A stretch of DNA of 43,867 nt from Bacteroidales bacterium UBA1077 (GCA_002314195.1 DCCQ01000125.1:1-43867), one strand, 5' to 3'; counted from the stretch's first letter, positions 18,701 to 26,600 are shown. Made by a program: numbers and translations. Notes: a model not told the origin generated them from the sequence alone.

Positions 18701-19479
18701 ATGGTTGGGAGGAGTTCTGTAGCAGCGAGAACCACCGCATGAACCCTATCGAGGTATGGTATCAGTTCCGCCAAGCCGGCATCCTGCCACCGCAACGTAC
18801 CCAGAGCCTCGCCTTCGAGCTAATCACCGATGTCATCCGTACTGTCTTGGCAAAAGACGACGACGGTGTCATCCCACTTTGCGAGCGAATGGGCGAGGAG
18901 CCATTGGATGTGCGCATCGAGCAAGAACTGGTGGAGCGAGGCTACAGCGGAGGTCAAATCGCCCAGCTCATCCAGTTGGTCTGCATGAACCAAGGCGGCA
19001 GCAACAAGAGCCTGAGAAAATATCTCTACGAGAAGTTCTTCCAGCAGCTCAGCGACCACCTCAACCTCTTCATGTATCTGCCGAAGACCCCATTCATCTG
19101 GCACCTCACCAGCGGCGACCCTGCGAGCGGCCATTCCGCCATCGACCTCTATGTGAGCATCTACACCTGGAGCCGCGACACCCTCTTCCGCATCAAGAGC
19201 GTGTATGTAGCCAATCGGGAGAGCAGTCTTGCCGACCGCCTCGCCGCCCTCGACCCGACAACGCCAGGCGGACAGATGGAGGCAGCCCAAATCAAGGAAC
19301 AGCAGCAAGAGCTCCGCCAATTCAGCGAAAAGATAGACCAGCTCCTCGCCAGCGGCTACGACCCGAAGCTCGACGACGGCGTGGGCAAGAACATCGCCCC
19401 ACTGCAGAAAGCCGGCATCCTGAGTTACGACGTGCTCAACAGCGGCCAGCTCAAGAAATATCTCAATGCCGACTGGTAA
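15745..19479 (+). CDS. pglX: PglX, BREX adenine-specific DNA methyltransferase
   Basis: PglX transfers a methyl group from S-adenosylmethionine to adenine in a short, usually non-palindromic site, marking host DNA. The 1244-residue protein has motif I DPACGSGNF (from about 288) and the catalytic motif IV NPPY at about 495-498. The region after motif IV is expected to hold target-recognition sequence. Composition is a mosaic: about 17390-18330 is clearly AT-rich, while both flanks are near 50% GC or above, and the last 1.1 kb is C-rich. The reading frame is intact throughout. The gene starts 62 bases after brxC and is followed by a RhuM gene after 31 bases. The recognition site cannot be read from the sequence. 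Confidence 0.94.
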   Translation: MKLIDHVLKIRDLIQQAIDNRFSRLGLQADEAQPVEQLSAEQQPKRRVLDTIIATHQQALGNYAEARLEAIKECVFTLFNRLAAIKVMEDRELFPEVIRRRAEHGNLSYSHKMWLEEHPEERSAERMGLKNFLRDKFAELFDDFGIPLYKADHPYAILPTADELDEIITAFNSIEQDPQCGEDIWKGDDILGWMYENFNAVEKAQLKESGEKTEYDKVSLQSQVYTPQWVVKFLVDNTLGKQYLEMYPDSHFMIDEETGKTKYLIANAPRRQVRHPKERGILDIKLIDPACGSGNFLIYAFSVFYDMYIDQMENYGADFSRRDIPKLIVENNLYGVDLDERAVQLTQIALFIKAMQLKGRRGEMPTYCNVVSSHFTLPAYEVVKDVLEQSGEWNSKQKEVLRDIWNDLHDAYKFGSLIRLKEKIQALKPQGEGTLFRQDEDADFFSFKNLTLGTLRNLMHRWGGEGSNAYSLSQVNDAMTFLDILTKDFDVAVANPPYTDSSDFGEELKAFTEANYKKPMKFNINLYACFIKRCCELTDELGKVGMVNPPTFMYIKTFEDVRKYMVEKTHISLFVEWGYLGMFSPTARVDSAFFVLDKCKSKEDSLFIKLNDLYEMKRKKVLFDAYTDYCNGQPNDRVYLLPQDKLKAIKSWPFIYWISDEFREKFGSGDLESIAKNSQGMSVSNKEKYQRFYWEVSPKDICKVKGDGKRWVFFSKGGPFNKWYGNNWLVVDWENDGYDLKHFPKAAIRNQAYYFIEGITYSSSGSKGTSFRYLPSNCLFSGGGPSITIKPSHNISWKYVCAVLNCCITNYMLECLNPTVNTTQGDLNRVPFVVPNKSVENTVASLVQANIAIKKHICTYSIIEQNYSRSPISPATLPESELTRYYNYENALLTQILLNEAIINRIVFDVYELSEHDRQMVLDKEGIPVGDLSVSQAALDAYKVWLKDEDTEFPPSAEVWEHLDALTIDNDQPQIADFDKLYQSNYGWEEFCSSENHRMNPIEVWYQFRQAGILPPQRTQSLAFELITDVIRTVLAKDDDGVIPLCERMGEEPLDVRIEQELVERGYSGGQIAQLIQLVCMNQGGSNKSLRKYLYEKFFQQLSDHLNLFMYLPKTPFIWHLTSGDPASGHSAIDLYVSIYTWSRDTLFRIKSVYVANRESSLADRLAALDPTTPGGQMEAAQIKEQQQELRQFSEKIDQLLASGYDPKLDDGVGKNIAPLQKAGILSYDVLNSGQLKKYLNADW

Positions 19480-19510
19480 AATAAGTGCTATCATTAAGAA
19501 AGAGAATCAG

Positions 19511-20641
19511 ATGGAAAACGAAAATATGAAATGCCCAAAATGTGGCTCACCGAATGTGCAGTCGGAAGGCATGATTCACCTCTGCTTGGATTGCGGCTAC
19601 AAATGGGAGGATGCGCCAAAAACAGATTTGGGTGAAATGATTATCTACCAATCGGACGAGGGGGTAAAACTTGACGTTCGTTTGGAGAACAAAACGGTAT
19701 GGTTGAATCAAGAACAAATTGGAACTTTGTTCAATAAGAGCAAAGCAACAATTAGTGAACATATATCCAATATTTTCAGGGAAGGAGAACTGGATGAAAA
19801 AGTGGTTGTTCGGAAATTCCGAACAACCACTCAACATGGCGCTGTAGAGGGTAAAACGCAGAGTCGAGAGGTGAAATATTACAATCTCGACGTGATCATC
19901 TCTGTGGGCTACCGTGTAAAATCTATTCAAGGTACACGCTTCCGCCAATGGGCTACGGAGCGTTTGAATGAATATATCGTGAAAGGCTTCACGATGGACG
20001 ATGAACGGTTGAAAAATTTGGGTGGTGGAAACTATTGGAAGGAACTGCTCGACCGCATTAGAGACATCCGTTCTTCAGAGAAGGTACTTTATCGACAAGT
20101 GCTCGACATATATGCCACCAGTGTGGACTATGACCCAAGGACAGATGCCTCGAAACTGTTTTTCAAGATAGTCCAAAACAAGTTGCATTATGCTGCTCAT
20201 GGCCATACGGCAGCAGAAGTTATCTATGAACGAGCCGATGCCGACCAACCATTTATGGGGTTGACAACCTTTGAGGGTGAATCGCCAGCTATCAAGGATA
20301 TCAAGATAGCCAAGAATTATCTGAAGGAGAATGAATTGAAGATGTTGAACAACCTCGTTTCTGGATATTTCGACTTTGCGGAAATCATGGCTTTGGAACA
20401 TCGCCCTGTTTATATGATGGATTACGTGAAACAGCTTGACACCATTCTTCAATCTACAGGCCGTCCTTTGTTGAAAGGCTCAGGCAGCATCAGTCATCAA
20501 GAAGCAATGGACAAGGCATTGGCTGAATATAGAAAATATCAAGTCAAGACGTTAACGCCTGTTGAGGAAGCTTATCTTGAATCCATCAATGCTTTGGGGA
20601 AGATAGCGAGGCGAAAAGGAAAACAAAAAGGTGAACTATAA
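19511..20641 (+). CDS. RhuM-family protein with N-terminal zinc ribbon, inside BREX operon
   Basis: The 376-residue protein has two parts. Residues 8-28 hold a four-cysteine zinc ribbon (C8, C11, C25, C28; CxxC spaced by 13 residues). From about residue 43 it follows the virulence RhuM family (PF13310): VWLNQEQIGTLFNKSKATIS, which looks like a DNA-binding helix-turn-helix, then YNLDVIISVGYRVKS and FRQWATERLNEYIVKGF. The C-terminal part contains HAAHG-like histidine-rich and acidic segments of unknown role. RhuM proteins were named from a Salmonella pathogenicity island, and their function is not established. The ATG at 19511 is used because it retains the zinc ribbon; an in-frame frame opening at 19466 overlaps pglX. 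It lies between pglX and pglZ, so an accessory or regulatory BREX role is an inference. Confidence 0.85.
   Translation: MENENMKCPKCGSPNVQSEGMIHLCLDCGYKWEDAPKTDLGEMIIYQSDEGVKLDVRLENKTVWLNQEQIGTLFNKSKATISEHISNIFREGELDEKVVVRKFRTTTQHGAVEGKTQSREVKYYNLDVIISVGYRVKSIQGTRFRQWATERLNEYIVKGFTMDDERLKNLGGGNYWKELLDRIRDIRSSEKVLYRQVLDIYATSVDYDPRTDASKLFFKIVQNKLHYAAHGHTAAEVIYERADADQPFMGLTTFEGESPAIKDIKIAKNYLKENELKMLNNLVSGYFDFAEIMALEHRPVYMMDYVKQLDTILQSTGRPLLKGSGSISHQEAMDKALAEYRKYQVKTLTPVEEAYLESINALGKIARRKGKQKGEL
19801..19831. repeat. perfect 31-bp palindrome within the RhuM gene
   Basis: Arms of 15 bases, AGTGGTTGTTCGGAA and TTCCGAACAACCACT, are separated by a single A. The palindrome is wholly coding (residues about 98-107, VVVRKFRTTT). 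As RNA it would form a very stable hairpin. It is not followed by a T-run. Confidence 0.95.
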
Positions 20642-20655
20642 AGGGGAACAAGGCA

Positions 20656-22863
20656 ATGATAGATAAATGGCTTGTAAATGATATAGAGGCAGCATTGGCT
20701 GTGCAGGGTAGGGCAGTCTTGACTGATGCCAAGGGGGAGGGAAAGTTCTTGCTGGGCTTTCTTCCTGATGATGTCGTGTTGCTGGATGTAGCCAGCACCG
20801 ACCTGGCCGAAATCAAGGCGAAGTATGAGGCTGAGACACATCATGCCGACGAGAAGGTGGTGTTCTATACGCATCGCTCCAAGAATAATTTGACTTTCCT
20901 CTTGGAATATGCCGAGACCGCAAACTGTGTGGTGCTCGACGACATGGAGACTTACATCCGCAAGCACCTCTTCGCTGCTACGGGCATCAATACGCAATTG
21001 CCTAAGGCTGAATTGCTCGTGGCTGCCAAACTCGGCAAAGGCAAGGACTTGAACTGGTGGAAGAGCGTTGCCATGGGACTCGTCAAGCCGATGGATACGC
21101 ACCAGCTCTTATTGGACTTGTTGGCTTCCCCTGCACAAACAGCCCAAGACATGGACACCGATGTATGGCGACTCTTCTCGGAAGAAGTGTTTGCCATGAT
21201 GGGCAAACCCTATACCGAGCAACCTGCCTCCATGTTGGCTCAGACGGTGATGGATGCCATCTTCGATGGACTGGCAAACAACTCCATATCTGCCGAACTA
21301 TTGTCTATATATAATAGGTGTACCAGCAGCCATGCCATGGATGAGATGATGGCGGACTATATCGCCCGATATGACAACTTGGGGGGAGTCGATGCATTGA
21401 AAGCTCATCCCGACCATCCATTTACAGCATTGGACAATCGTTTGTTCATGCAATTGAGCAAGGCTGTGGAAAATGGGGAGTTCATGGGCGAATATATCCA
21501 GTTTGTCGATGCCCGTACGAAGAGCAAGCATGCAACGAGCTACAAGGCTGAATGGCTGGAGGATGTGAAGACCCTGGTGGAATTTAAGAACGGCGACCTG
21601 TACAAGATAAAATCTTTGCAGGATTTCGCCATGTATTACCGAGATACATTTGCCAAGCTCGATACAGCGGTACGCCATCTCTATGCGGCATGGTTGCATG
21701 ACGAGAGTGTGCTGCGTCCTTTCCAATTTCTATATGAACAGGCAGAGAAAGAGCTCTTGGACAAGTGGTTCTCTTTGGCAAAGGATTATGAACCTTCCCA
21801 GCAGGGATTGCTCAAGGAGAAGCTCTCGCAAGAGGGAAGAATCGCCATCTTGGTATGCGATGGATTGAGACTGGAAATCGCCGAGACCATCTATCAGCAT
21901 TCTAAATCGAAGGTCGGAAATGACTTAGCTTTTGCCATGCTCCCTTCGGTTACGGAAAATGGCATGAGCGCCTTGTTTGGCTGCGATGGTGTGGAACTTT
22001 CTGCCCAGAACCGCTATGCTCACTTGAAGAGTGAGTTGCCTGGCGTAGAGGTGATGGATGCCGACAAGCTCAATAGTAGCGTCACCGCCCAGCAATTGGT
22101 TTTGATGTATGGCGACATCGACCAAGTGGGGGAGAAGAAGCAGTTGGCTGGATTGAAAGACATCAACAACTACGAGAAGGTGATAGCCGAGAAGATAGAG
22201 ACGCTGCTCGGAATGGGATACAACAAGGTGTATGTCACTGCCGACCATGGCTTTGTCATTACGGGTATTCTGGATGAGGCTGACAAGATTCCAGTCCCGA
22301 AGGGTGAAATGATGAAGTTGGAGGAGCGTTTCTGTCTTGCCCATGAGGTACTGGATCCTGGCAATAGCGTGCCTCTTGTGGCTCGCCTGGATAACTTCTT
22401 GGGTTCTGAATATCAGTGTTATGCCCAGTCGGACAAGCCTTTCCGTACCAAGGGTGAGTATGGTTATGCCCACGGTGGCTTTACCCCGCAGGAATGTCTC
22501 GTCCCTGTTTATGAGTTTGGCAAGGATGCCAGCGAGGAGGTGCTGGATGTCAAGATAGCCAACAAGAAGGATTTACAAACCGTAGGAGGCCAATATTTCA
22601 AGCTGAAACTTCAGGCGGAGCAAGCTGCGGATAACGTATTCAAACAGGAGCGTCGCATGGAGATTCAGCTTTTCGATGGCGACAAGCTACAGTCGAAGCA
22701 AGTGGTGACCATCAAGCAAGGACAGTTGCTCGACAACAATGAGTTTGAGATGGCATCGTCGGGCAAGATGAAAGTGGTGTTGGTGGATGCTGCCACCAAG
22801 CAACAGATTGATTTCTGTGAGGTAAAAGCATCGGCAGCAAGAGACTTGGATGATTTATTTTAA
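20656..22863 (+). CDS. pglZ: PglZ, BREX alkaline-phosphatase-superfamily protein
   Basis: The 735-residue protein has the PglZ core in its second half: IAILVCDGLRLE with metal-binding D402, and VTADHGF with D530 and H531, the expected metal ligands of the alkaline phosphatase superfamily. YAHGGFTPQECLVPVYEFG follows, as in other type 1 PglZ proteins. The N-terminal 390 residues are less conserved. PglZ is the hallmark gene of BREX; nuclease or phosphodiesterase activity has been reported for related proteins, but its substrate in defence is not fixed. The gene starts 14 bases after the RhuM stop and ends 16 bases before brxL, so it is firmly in the same operon. Confidence 0.93.
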   Translation: MIDKWLVNDIEAALAVQGRAVLTDAKGEGKFLLGFLPDDVVLLDVASTDLAEIKAKYEAETHHADEKVVFYTHRSKNNLTFLLEYAETANCVVLDDMETYIRKHLFAATGINTQLPKAELLVAAKLGKGKDLNWWKSVAMGLVKPMDTHQLLLDLLASPAQTAQDMDTDVWRLFSEEVFAMMGKPYTEQPASMLAQTVMDAIFDGLANNSISAELLSIYNRCTSSHAMDEMMADYIARYDNLGGVDALKAHPDHPFTALDNRLFMQLSKAVENGEFMGEYIQFVDARTKSKHATSYKAEWLEDVKTLVEFKNGDLYKIKSLQDFAMYYRDTFAKLDTAVRHLYAAWLHDESVLRPFQFLYEQAEKELLDKWFSLAKDYEPSQQGLLKEKLSQEGRIAILVCDGLRLEIAETIYQHSKSKVGNDLAFAMLPSVTENGMSALFGCDGVELSAQNRYAHLKSELPGVEVMDADKLNSSVTAQQLVLMYGDIDQVGEKKQLAGLKDINNYEKVIAEKIETLLGMGYNKVYVTADHGFVITGILDEADKIPVPKGEMMKLEERFCLAHEVLDPGNSVPLVARLDNFLGSEYQCYAQSDKPFRTKGEYGYAHGGFTPQECLVPVYEFGKDASEEVLDVKIANKKDLQTVGGQYFKLKLQAEQAADNVFKQERRMEIQLFDGDKLQSKQVVTIKQGQLLDNNEFEMASSGKMKVVLVDAATKQQIDFCEVKASAARDLDDLF

Positions 22864-22879
22864 TAATGTGTAGAAAGTC

Positions 22880-24913
22880 ATGATAGAACTAGATAGAAAA
22901 CTCCTGGACTTGTTCCAGGGATTTGTGGTGAGAAAGGACATCGTACGTGCCGTCAAGGTGGGTGCCAACGTGCCTGTGTTCGTACTGGAATATCTTCTCG
23001 CCAACAGTTGTAGCACCGATGACGAGGAGAAAATCAAGGAAGGCGTGGAGAACGTGAAGCGCGTGCTCCAAAAGCATTACGTGAACCCCGACGAGGCTAA
23101 TGTGGTGCAATCCAAAATCAAGGAAGAGGGCTCTTACAAGGTCATCGACAAGATTTCCGTGCGCTTGGATGCCTCGAAGGATAAGTACTGGGCGGAACTG
23201 TCCAACCTAAACATCCGTGAGGCGAACATCGACGAGAGTCTTGTCACCCGGCATGAGAAGATGATGATGGGTGGCATCTGGGCAATCATCGACATCGACT
23301 ATGATTCGAGCATGATGATAGGCAACAAGATTTATCCTTTCGTGGTCTCCAAGATTCGCCCTATCCAACTATCCAATTTCAGTCTTGACCGTATCGTTGA
23401 GGCTCGCAAGGAGTTCAGCAACGAGGAGTGGCTCAACGTGCTGTTGCGCAGTGGTGGTTATGAGCCAGAGTCGGAGGGGATGACGGAGCGCATGAAGATG
23501 CTCTTGCTCTCTCGCTTCATCCCCTTGGTGGAGGCCAACTTCAATATGGCGGAGTTAGGACCGAGAAGCTCAGGAAAGTCGTTCGTGTTTAAGGAACTCT
23601 CGCCTTACTCCATGCTCGTGAGCGGCGGACAGGGAACGGCAGCCTCTCTCTTCGTGAACAATAGCAACGGACAGATTGGCGCCATGGGCAAATGGGATGC
23701 CGTGTGTTTCGACGAATCGACCGACGAACTCTTCAAGGACCGAGAGGTGGTGCCGCTGATGAAAGACTATATGGAGAGCGGTTCCTTCTCTCGTGCGGGC
23801 AAGTCGGGCGAGAAGTCGGCGAACGCCTCCATCATCCTCAATGGTAACATCAACCAACCGGTGGAAACGGTGTTGCAGACAAGTCATCTCTTCAGTCCGT
23901 TCTCCGACAAGATCAGTGACGACACGGCTTTCCTCGACCGTATCGGTTTTTTCCTGCCAGGATGGGAAATCATGAAGTTCGCTCCTGCCAACTTCACCAA
24001 CCATATTGGTTTCAGCACCGACTTCTTCAGCGAGATGCTGCACCATTTGCGCAGGGACAATTATACCAATGCCCTGGACGAATATTTTACCTTGGGCTCA
24101 CAGCTCAGACAGCGAGATACCAAGCCTGTAAGGAAAACTGTATCGGGACTCATCAAACTGATGCACCCCGACGGCAATTTTACCAAGGAAGACATCCGCA
24201 AGTATTTGGCTTGGGCGATAGAGATGCGCCGAAGGGTGAAGGAACAGTTGAAGCGCATCGGTGGCATGGAGTTTTGGGATACCAATTTCTCTTATATCGA
24301 CAAGGAGAACCAAGAGGAAACCTTTGTGTCGGTACCTGAGGAGCGTGGAAGCAATCTGATAGAAGATGCACCATTGCCTCCAGGAACCTGCTATACGGCA
24401 ACCTGCGATGGTGACAAAGTATCGCTCGTCAAGGTGGAGGTCATCACGATGCAAGGCAACGGTAAGTTGACGGTGAGCGGCACCTCTTCATCGGAGGTGA
24501 AGGAAGACATCCGCAACACCTATAATTATATCCGTGCCAACGAGAGTACCATTCTGTCGCAGAAACATTCGTTGATGCGACTGGATGTGACGGTGCAGAT
24601 AACGGCTCTCTTGGGAACGACCCAAGTGGGAGGCGTCGGCTCAGCTGTGTTTGCCGCCATCGTCTCGTCGGTATTTGGGCGGAATCTGAAGCCAGCCTTG
24701 GGCATCATCGGTAATATTTCCATAGGCGGTGCCATCGTGAGGGCTACGAACTTCTCTGATAAGGTTTCGTTGTTGTCGGATAATGGAGCCAAGACGGTAT
24801 TGGTACCGATAGACAACCTGCAAGAGGTGGCCACGTTGCCAGCCACGATTCTTGGTAAGACGGATGTGCCATTTTATGGCAACGCTCAGATAATGATTCA
24901 AAAGATGATCTGA
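22880..24913 (+). CDS. brxL: BrxL, AAA+ protein with Lon-like C-terminal domain
   Basis: BrxL is the final type 1 BREX component, a ring-forming AAA+ DNA-binding protein needed to block phage. The 677-residue product has Walker A GPRSSGKS near 228-235, Walker B CFDES near 275 and a C-terminal Lon-protease-like domain. In that domain the position of the Lon catalytic serine seems kept (S588, in GGVGSAV). The GGLKEK-type lysine segment reads GGAIVR (616-621), with no lysine, so peptidase activity is doubtful. The length is normal for BrxL, and the ATG at 22880 gives the typical MIELDRKLLDLFQGFVV start. No strong terminator hairpin follows; comM begins 113 bases downstream on the same strand. 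Confidence 0.93.
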   Translation: MIELDRKLLDLFQGFVVRKDIVRAVKVGANVPVFVLEYLLANSCSTDDEEKIKEGVENVKRVLQKHYVNPDEANVVQSKIKEEGSYKVIDKISVRLDASKDKYWAELSNLNIREANIDESLVTRHEKMMMGGIWAIIDIDYDSSMMIGNKIYPFVVSKIRPIQLSNFSLDRIVEARKEFSNEEWLNVLLRSGGYEPESEGMTERMKMLLLSRFIPLVEANFNMAELGPRSSGKSFVFKELSPYSMLVSGGQGTAASLFVNNSNGQIGAMGKWDAVCFDESTDELFKDREVVPLMKDYMESGSFSRAGKSGEKSANASIILNGNINQPVETVLQTSHLFSPFSDKISDDTAFLDRIGFFLPGWEIMKFAPANFTNHIGFSTDFFSEMLHHLRRDNYTNALDEYFTLGSQLRQRDTKPVRKTVSGLIKLMHPDGNFTKEDIRKYLAWAIEMRRRVKEQLKRIGGMEFWDTNFSYIDKENQEETFVSVPEERGSNLIEDAPLPPGTCYTATCDGDKVSLVKVEVITMQGNGKLTVSGTSSSEVKEDIRNTYNYIRANESTILSQKHSLMRLDVTVQITALLGTTQVGGVGSAVFAAIVSSVFGRNLKPALGIIGNISIGGAIVRATNFSDKVSLLSDNGAKTVLVPIDNLQEVATLPATILGKTDVPFYGNAQIMIQKMI

Positions 24914-24934
24914 TCAAGCTACTAAAGAAAAAAT

Positions 24935-24972
24935 ATTTCTGTTTCTTTTGACGAAATTTCTGTTTCTTTTGA
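24935..24972 (+). repeat. two 17-bp direct repeats upstream of comM
   Basis: ATTTCTGTTTCTTTTGA occurs twice (24935-24951 and 24956-24972), with a period of 21 bases, which is two DNA helical turns. The second copy contains the TTTTG that could serve as the -33 element for comM. Confidence 0.9.
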
Positions 24973-25000
24973 AAATTTACGTTTTGTTGTGCCATCTTTG
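24967..25000 (+). promoter_or_regulatory. candidate comM promoter
   Basis: TTTTG at 24967-24971 and CATCTTTG at 24993-25000 are 21 bases apart, fitting a -33/-7 pair of Bacteroidetes type with one mismatch at the first base of the -7 element. The predicted transcript start is about 20 bases before the comM ATG. The direct repeats overlap the -33 part. Confidence 0.5.
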
Positions 25001-25025
25001 CCGGAGTACATAAAGAACTCAAACT

Positions 25026-26600
25026 ATGTTGATAAACATTCTTGGGGCGAAGTGCGTCGGCATCGAGGCTGTCCCAGTCACCGTTGAGGTGGACATCACA
25101 CAAGGAATAGGAATACATCTGGTTGGTCTGGCGGATGTGGCGGTCAAGGAAAGCCTTTTGCGGACAATCACCGCTCTTCAGTCGCTGGGTTTCCGGATTC
25201 CAGGCAAGAAGATAGTCATAAATCTGGCCCCTGCTGACGTGCGAAAGAACGGCAGCGGTTATGATCTTCCGATCGCCATCGGCATCCTTGCGGCCTCCGA
25301 GCAGAAACATTTTCCCAGCCTCGACAAATATCTGATTATGGGCGAACTGGGATTGGACGGTTCCGTGCGTGAGGTTCAAGGCGCCCTGCCGTTCGCCGAT
25401 CTTGTAGCCGGCCTGGGAATATCAGGGTGCATCCTTCCGTTACGCTCAGCCCTTGAAGCCACCGAATGTAATGACCTGTCAATATTCGGGGTGGAGACTC
25501 TGGCCGATGTCATCCGGATTCTTGAGGAACAGGAAGATTGCAGCGATCTCCTTGTCTGGAACACAAGGCTTTATAGAAAACTGGCCAGGAACTCCCAGCG
25601 GAGTAAAAAGCCGTCTGGCCATGACGTGATGGACTTCTCGGAGATAATCGGCCAGGAGGGTGCCAAGAGAGGAGTGGAAATCGCCGCCGCCGGAGGACAC
25701 AATCTCATTATGGTTGGGCCGCCCGGCAGCGGCAAGAGCTCCCTTGCAAAGGCGATGGCCGGGATTCTTCCTCCGATGACCACGGAAGAAGCCATAGTCA
25801 CAAGCAAGATCTATTCTGTCGCAGGAATGAAAGGCTCGCAGATCGGCCTGATCCGCACACGTCCCTTCCGCGCTCCCCATTACAGCGCGTCCCTCCCTGC
25901 GATCATCGGCGGCGGTGCAGGAGCCGACATCCGCCCCGGTGAAGTCACGCTGGCGGAGAACGGAATTCTATTTCTTGATGAATATGGCCAGATGCCGAAA
26001 TCAGTGCTTGAGGCTCTTCGAGGTCCGATGGAGGATAGGAAAGTAACTATTTCAAGACTTCGTTCCAAGCTTGAATATCCCGCCTCGTTCATGCTGGTCG
26101 CCGCATCGAACCCTTGCCCGTGCGGCTACTATGGTGAAGGAGACCGCTGCCGCTGCACTCCGGGCCAAAGGCTGAACTATCTCTCCAAACTTTCCGGTCC
26201 GGTAATGGACCGCATAGATATTCAATTATGGCTCCATCCCGTTGACACAGTGAAACTTGTAGGACGCAAGAAAGGGGAGTCCAGCGAGGTTGTCGCACAA
26301 AGGGTTCTCAAAGCCAGAATCCTGCAAAAACAACGTTTCGCCGATGACGGGATATTCACTAACGCCGAGATGAACAACCGTCTGCTGGAGAAGCATTGCC
26401 AGTTGAATGAGGAGTGCCGCAAGGTGATGGAACTGCTCATCGGCCGCCTTGGACTGTCAGCCCGCGCATATTCAAGAATCCTCAAAGTCGCCAGAACCAT
26501 CGCCGACCTTGAGATGTCCCGCGACATCAAACCTGAATATCTCCGCGAAGCCGCCGCCTACCGTTTCCTGGACCGCCTGAACCTTGAAACTTTCGGATAG
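25026..26600 (+). CDS. comM: YifB/ComM-family Mg-chelatase-like AAA+ ATPase
   Basis: The 524-residue protein has the three-part YifB/ComM layout. An N-terminal Lon-like fold covers about 1-170 (GIHLVGLADVAVKES). A central AAA+ domain carries Walker A GPPGSGKSS near 233-241 and FLDEYG as Walker B. A C-terminal Mg-chelatase domain follows. The cysteine cluster NPCPCGYYGEGDRCRCTPGQ, typical of the family, is present. ComM is a hexameric helicase that promotes branch migration during natural transformation in Vibrio; in Bacteroidales its function is assumed by homology. It begins 113 bases after brxL but uses host-like oligonucleotides (several GAATAT/ATATTC), so it belongs to the chromosomal backbone. 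Confidence 0.9.
   Translation: MLINILGAKCVGIEAVPVTVEVDITQGIGIHLVGLADVAVKESLLRTITALQSLGFRIPGKKIVINLAPADVRKNGSGYDLPIAIGILAASEQKHFPSLDKYLIMGELGLDGSVREVQGALPFADLVAGLGISGCILPLRSALEATECNDLSIFGVETLADVIRILEEQEDCSDLLVWNTRLYRKLARNSQRSKKPSGHDVMDFSEIIGQEGAKRGVEIAAAGGHNLIMVGPPGSGKSSLAKAMAGILPPMTTEEAIVTSKIYSVAGMKGSQIGLIRTRPFRAPHYSASLPAIIGGGAGADIRPGEVTLAENGILFLDEYGQMPKSVLEALRGPMEDRKVTISRLRSKLEYPASFMLVAASNPCPCGYYGEGDRCRCTPGQRLNYLSKLSGPVMDRIDIQLWLHPVDTVKLVGRKKGESSEVVAQRVLKARILQKQRFADDGIFTNAEMNNRLLEKHCQLNEECRKVMELLIGRLGLSARAYSRILKVARTIADLEMSRDIKPEYLREAAAYRFLDRLNLETFG

Larger units (their letters stand above)
10745..24913 (+). other. type 1 BREX phage-defence operon with RhuM insertion
   Basis: Seven plus-strand genes follow one another with gaps of 3-62 bases: brxA, brxB, brxC, pglX, a RhuM-family gene, pglZ and brxL. 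This is the full type 1 BREX gene set in its usual order, apart from the extra gene. BREX systems methylate host DNA through PglX and stop replication of unmodified phage. No BrxR-type WYL regulator, integrase or transposase is seen at either end. The block sits between a kinase gene and comM, both apparently ordinary chromosomal genes. Confidence 0.93.

Noticed and set aside
18756..19484. 242-codon plus-strand frame overlapping the end of pglX
   Set aside because: Out of frame with pglX and rich in Arg, Pro and His, as expected from the C-rich stretch; pglX continues to its own stop with PglX-like sequence.
10745..24913. Alternative calls of type I restriction-modification, DISARM or Pgl
   Set aside because: There is no HsdR or HsdS, no DrmA-type helicase and no PglW kinase. 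BrxA, BrxB and BrxL together with PglX and PglZ define type 1 BREX.
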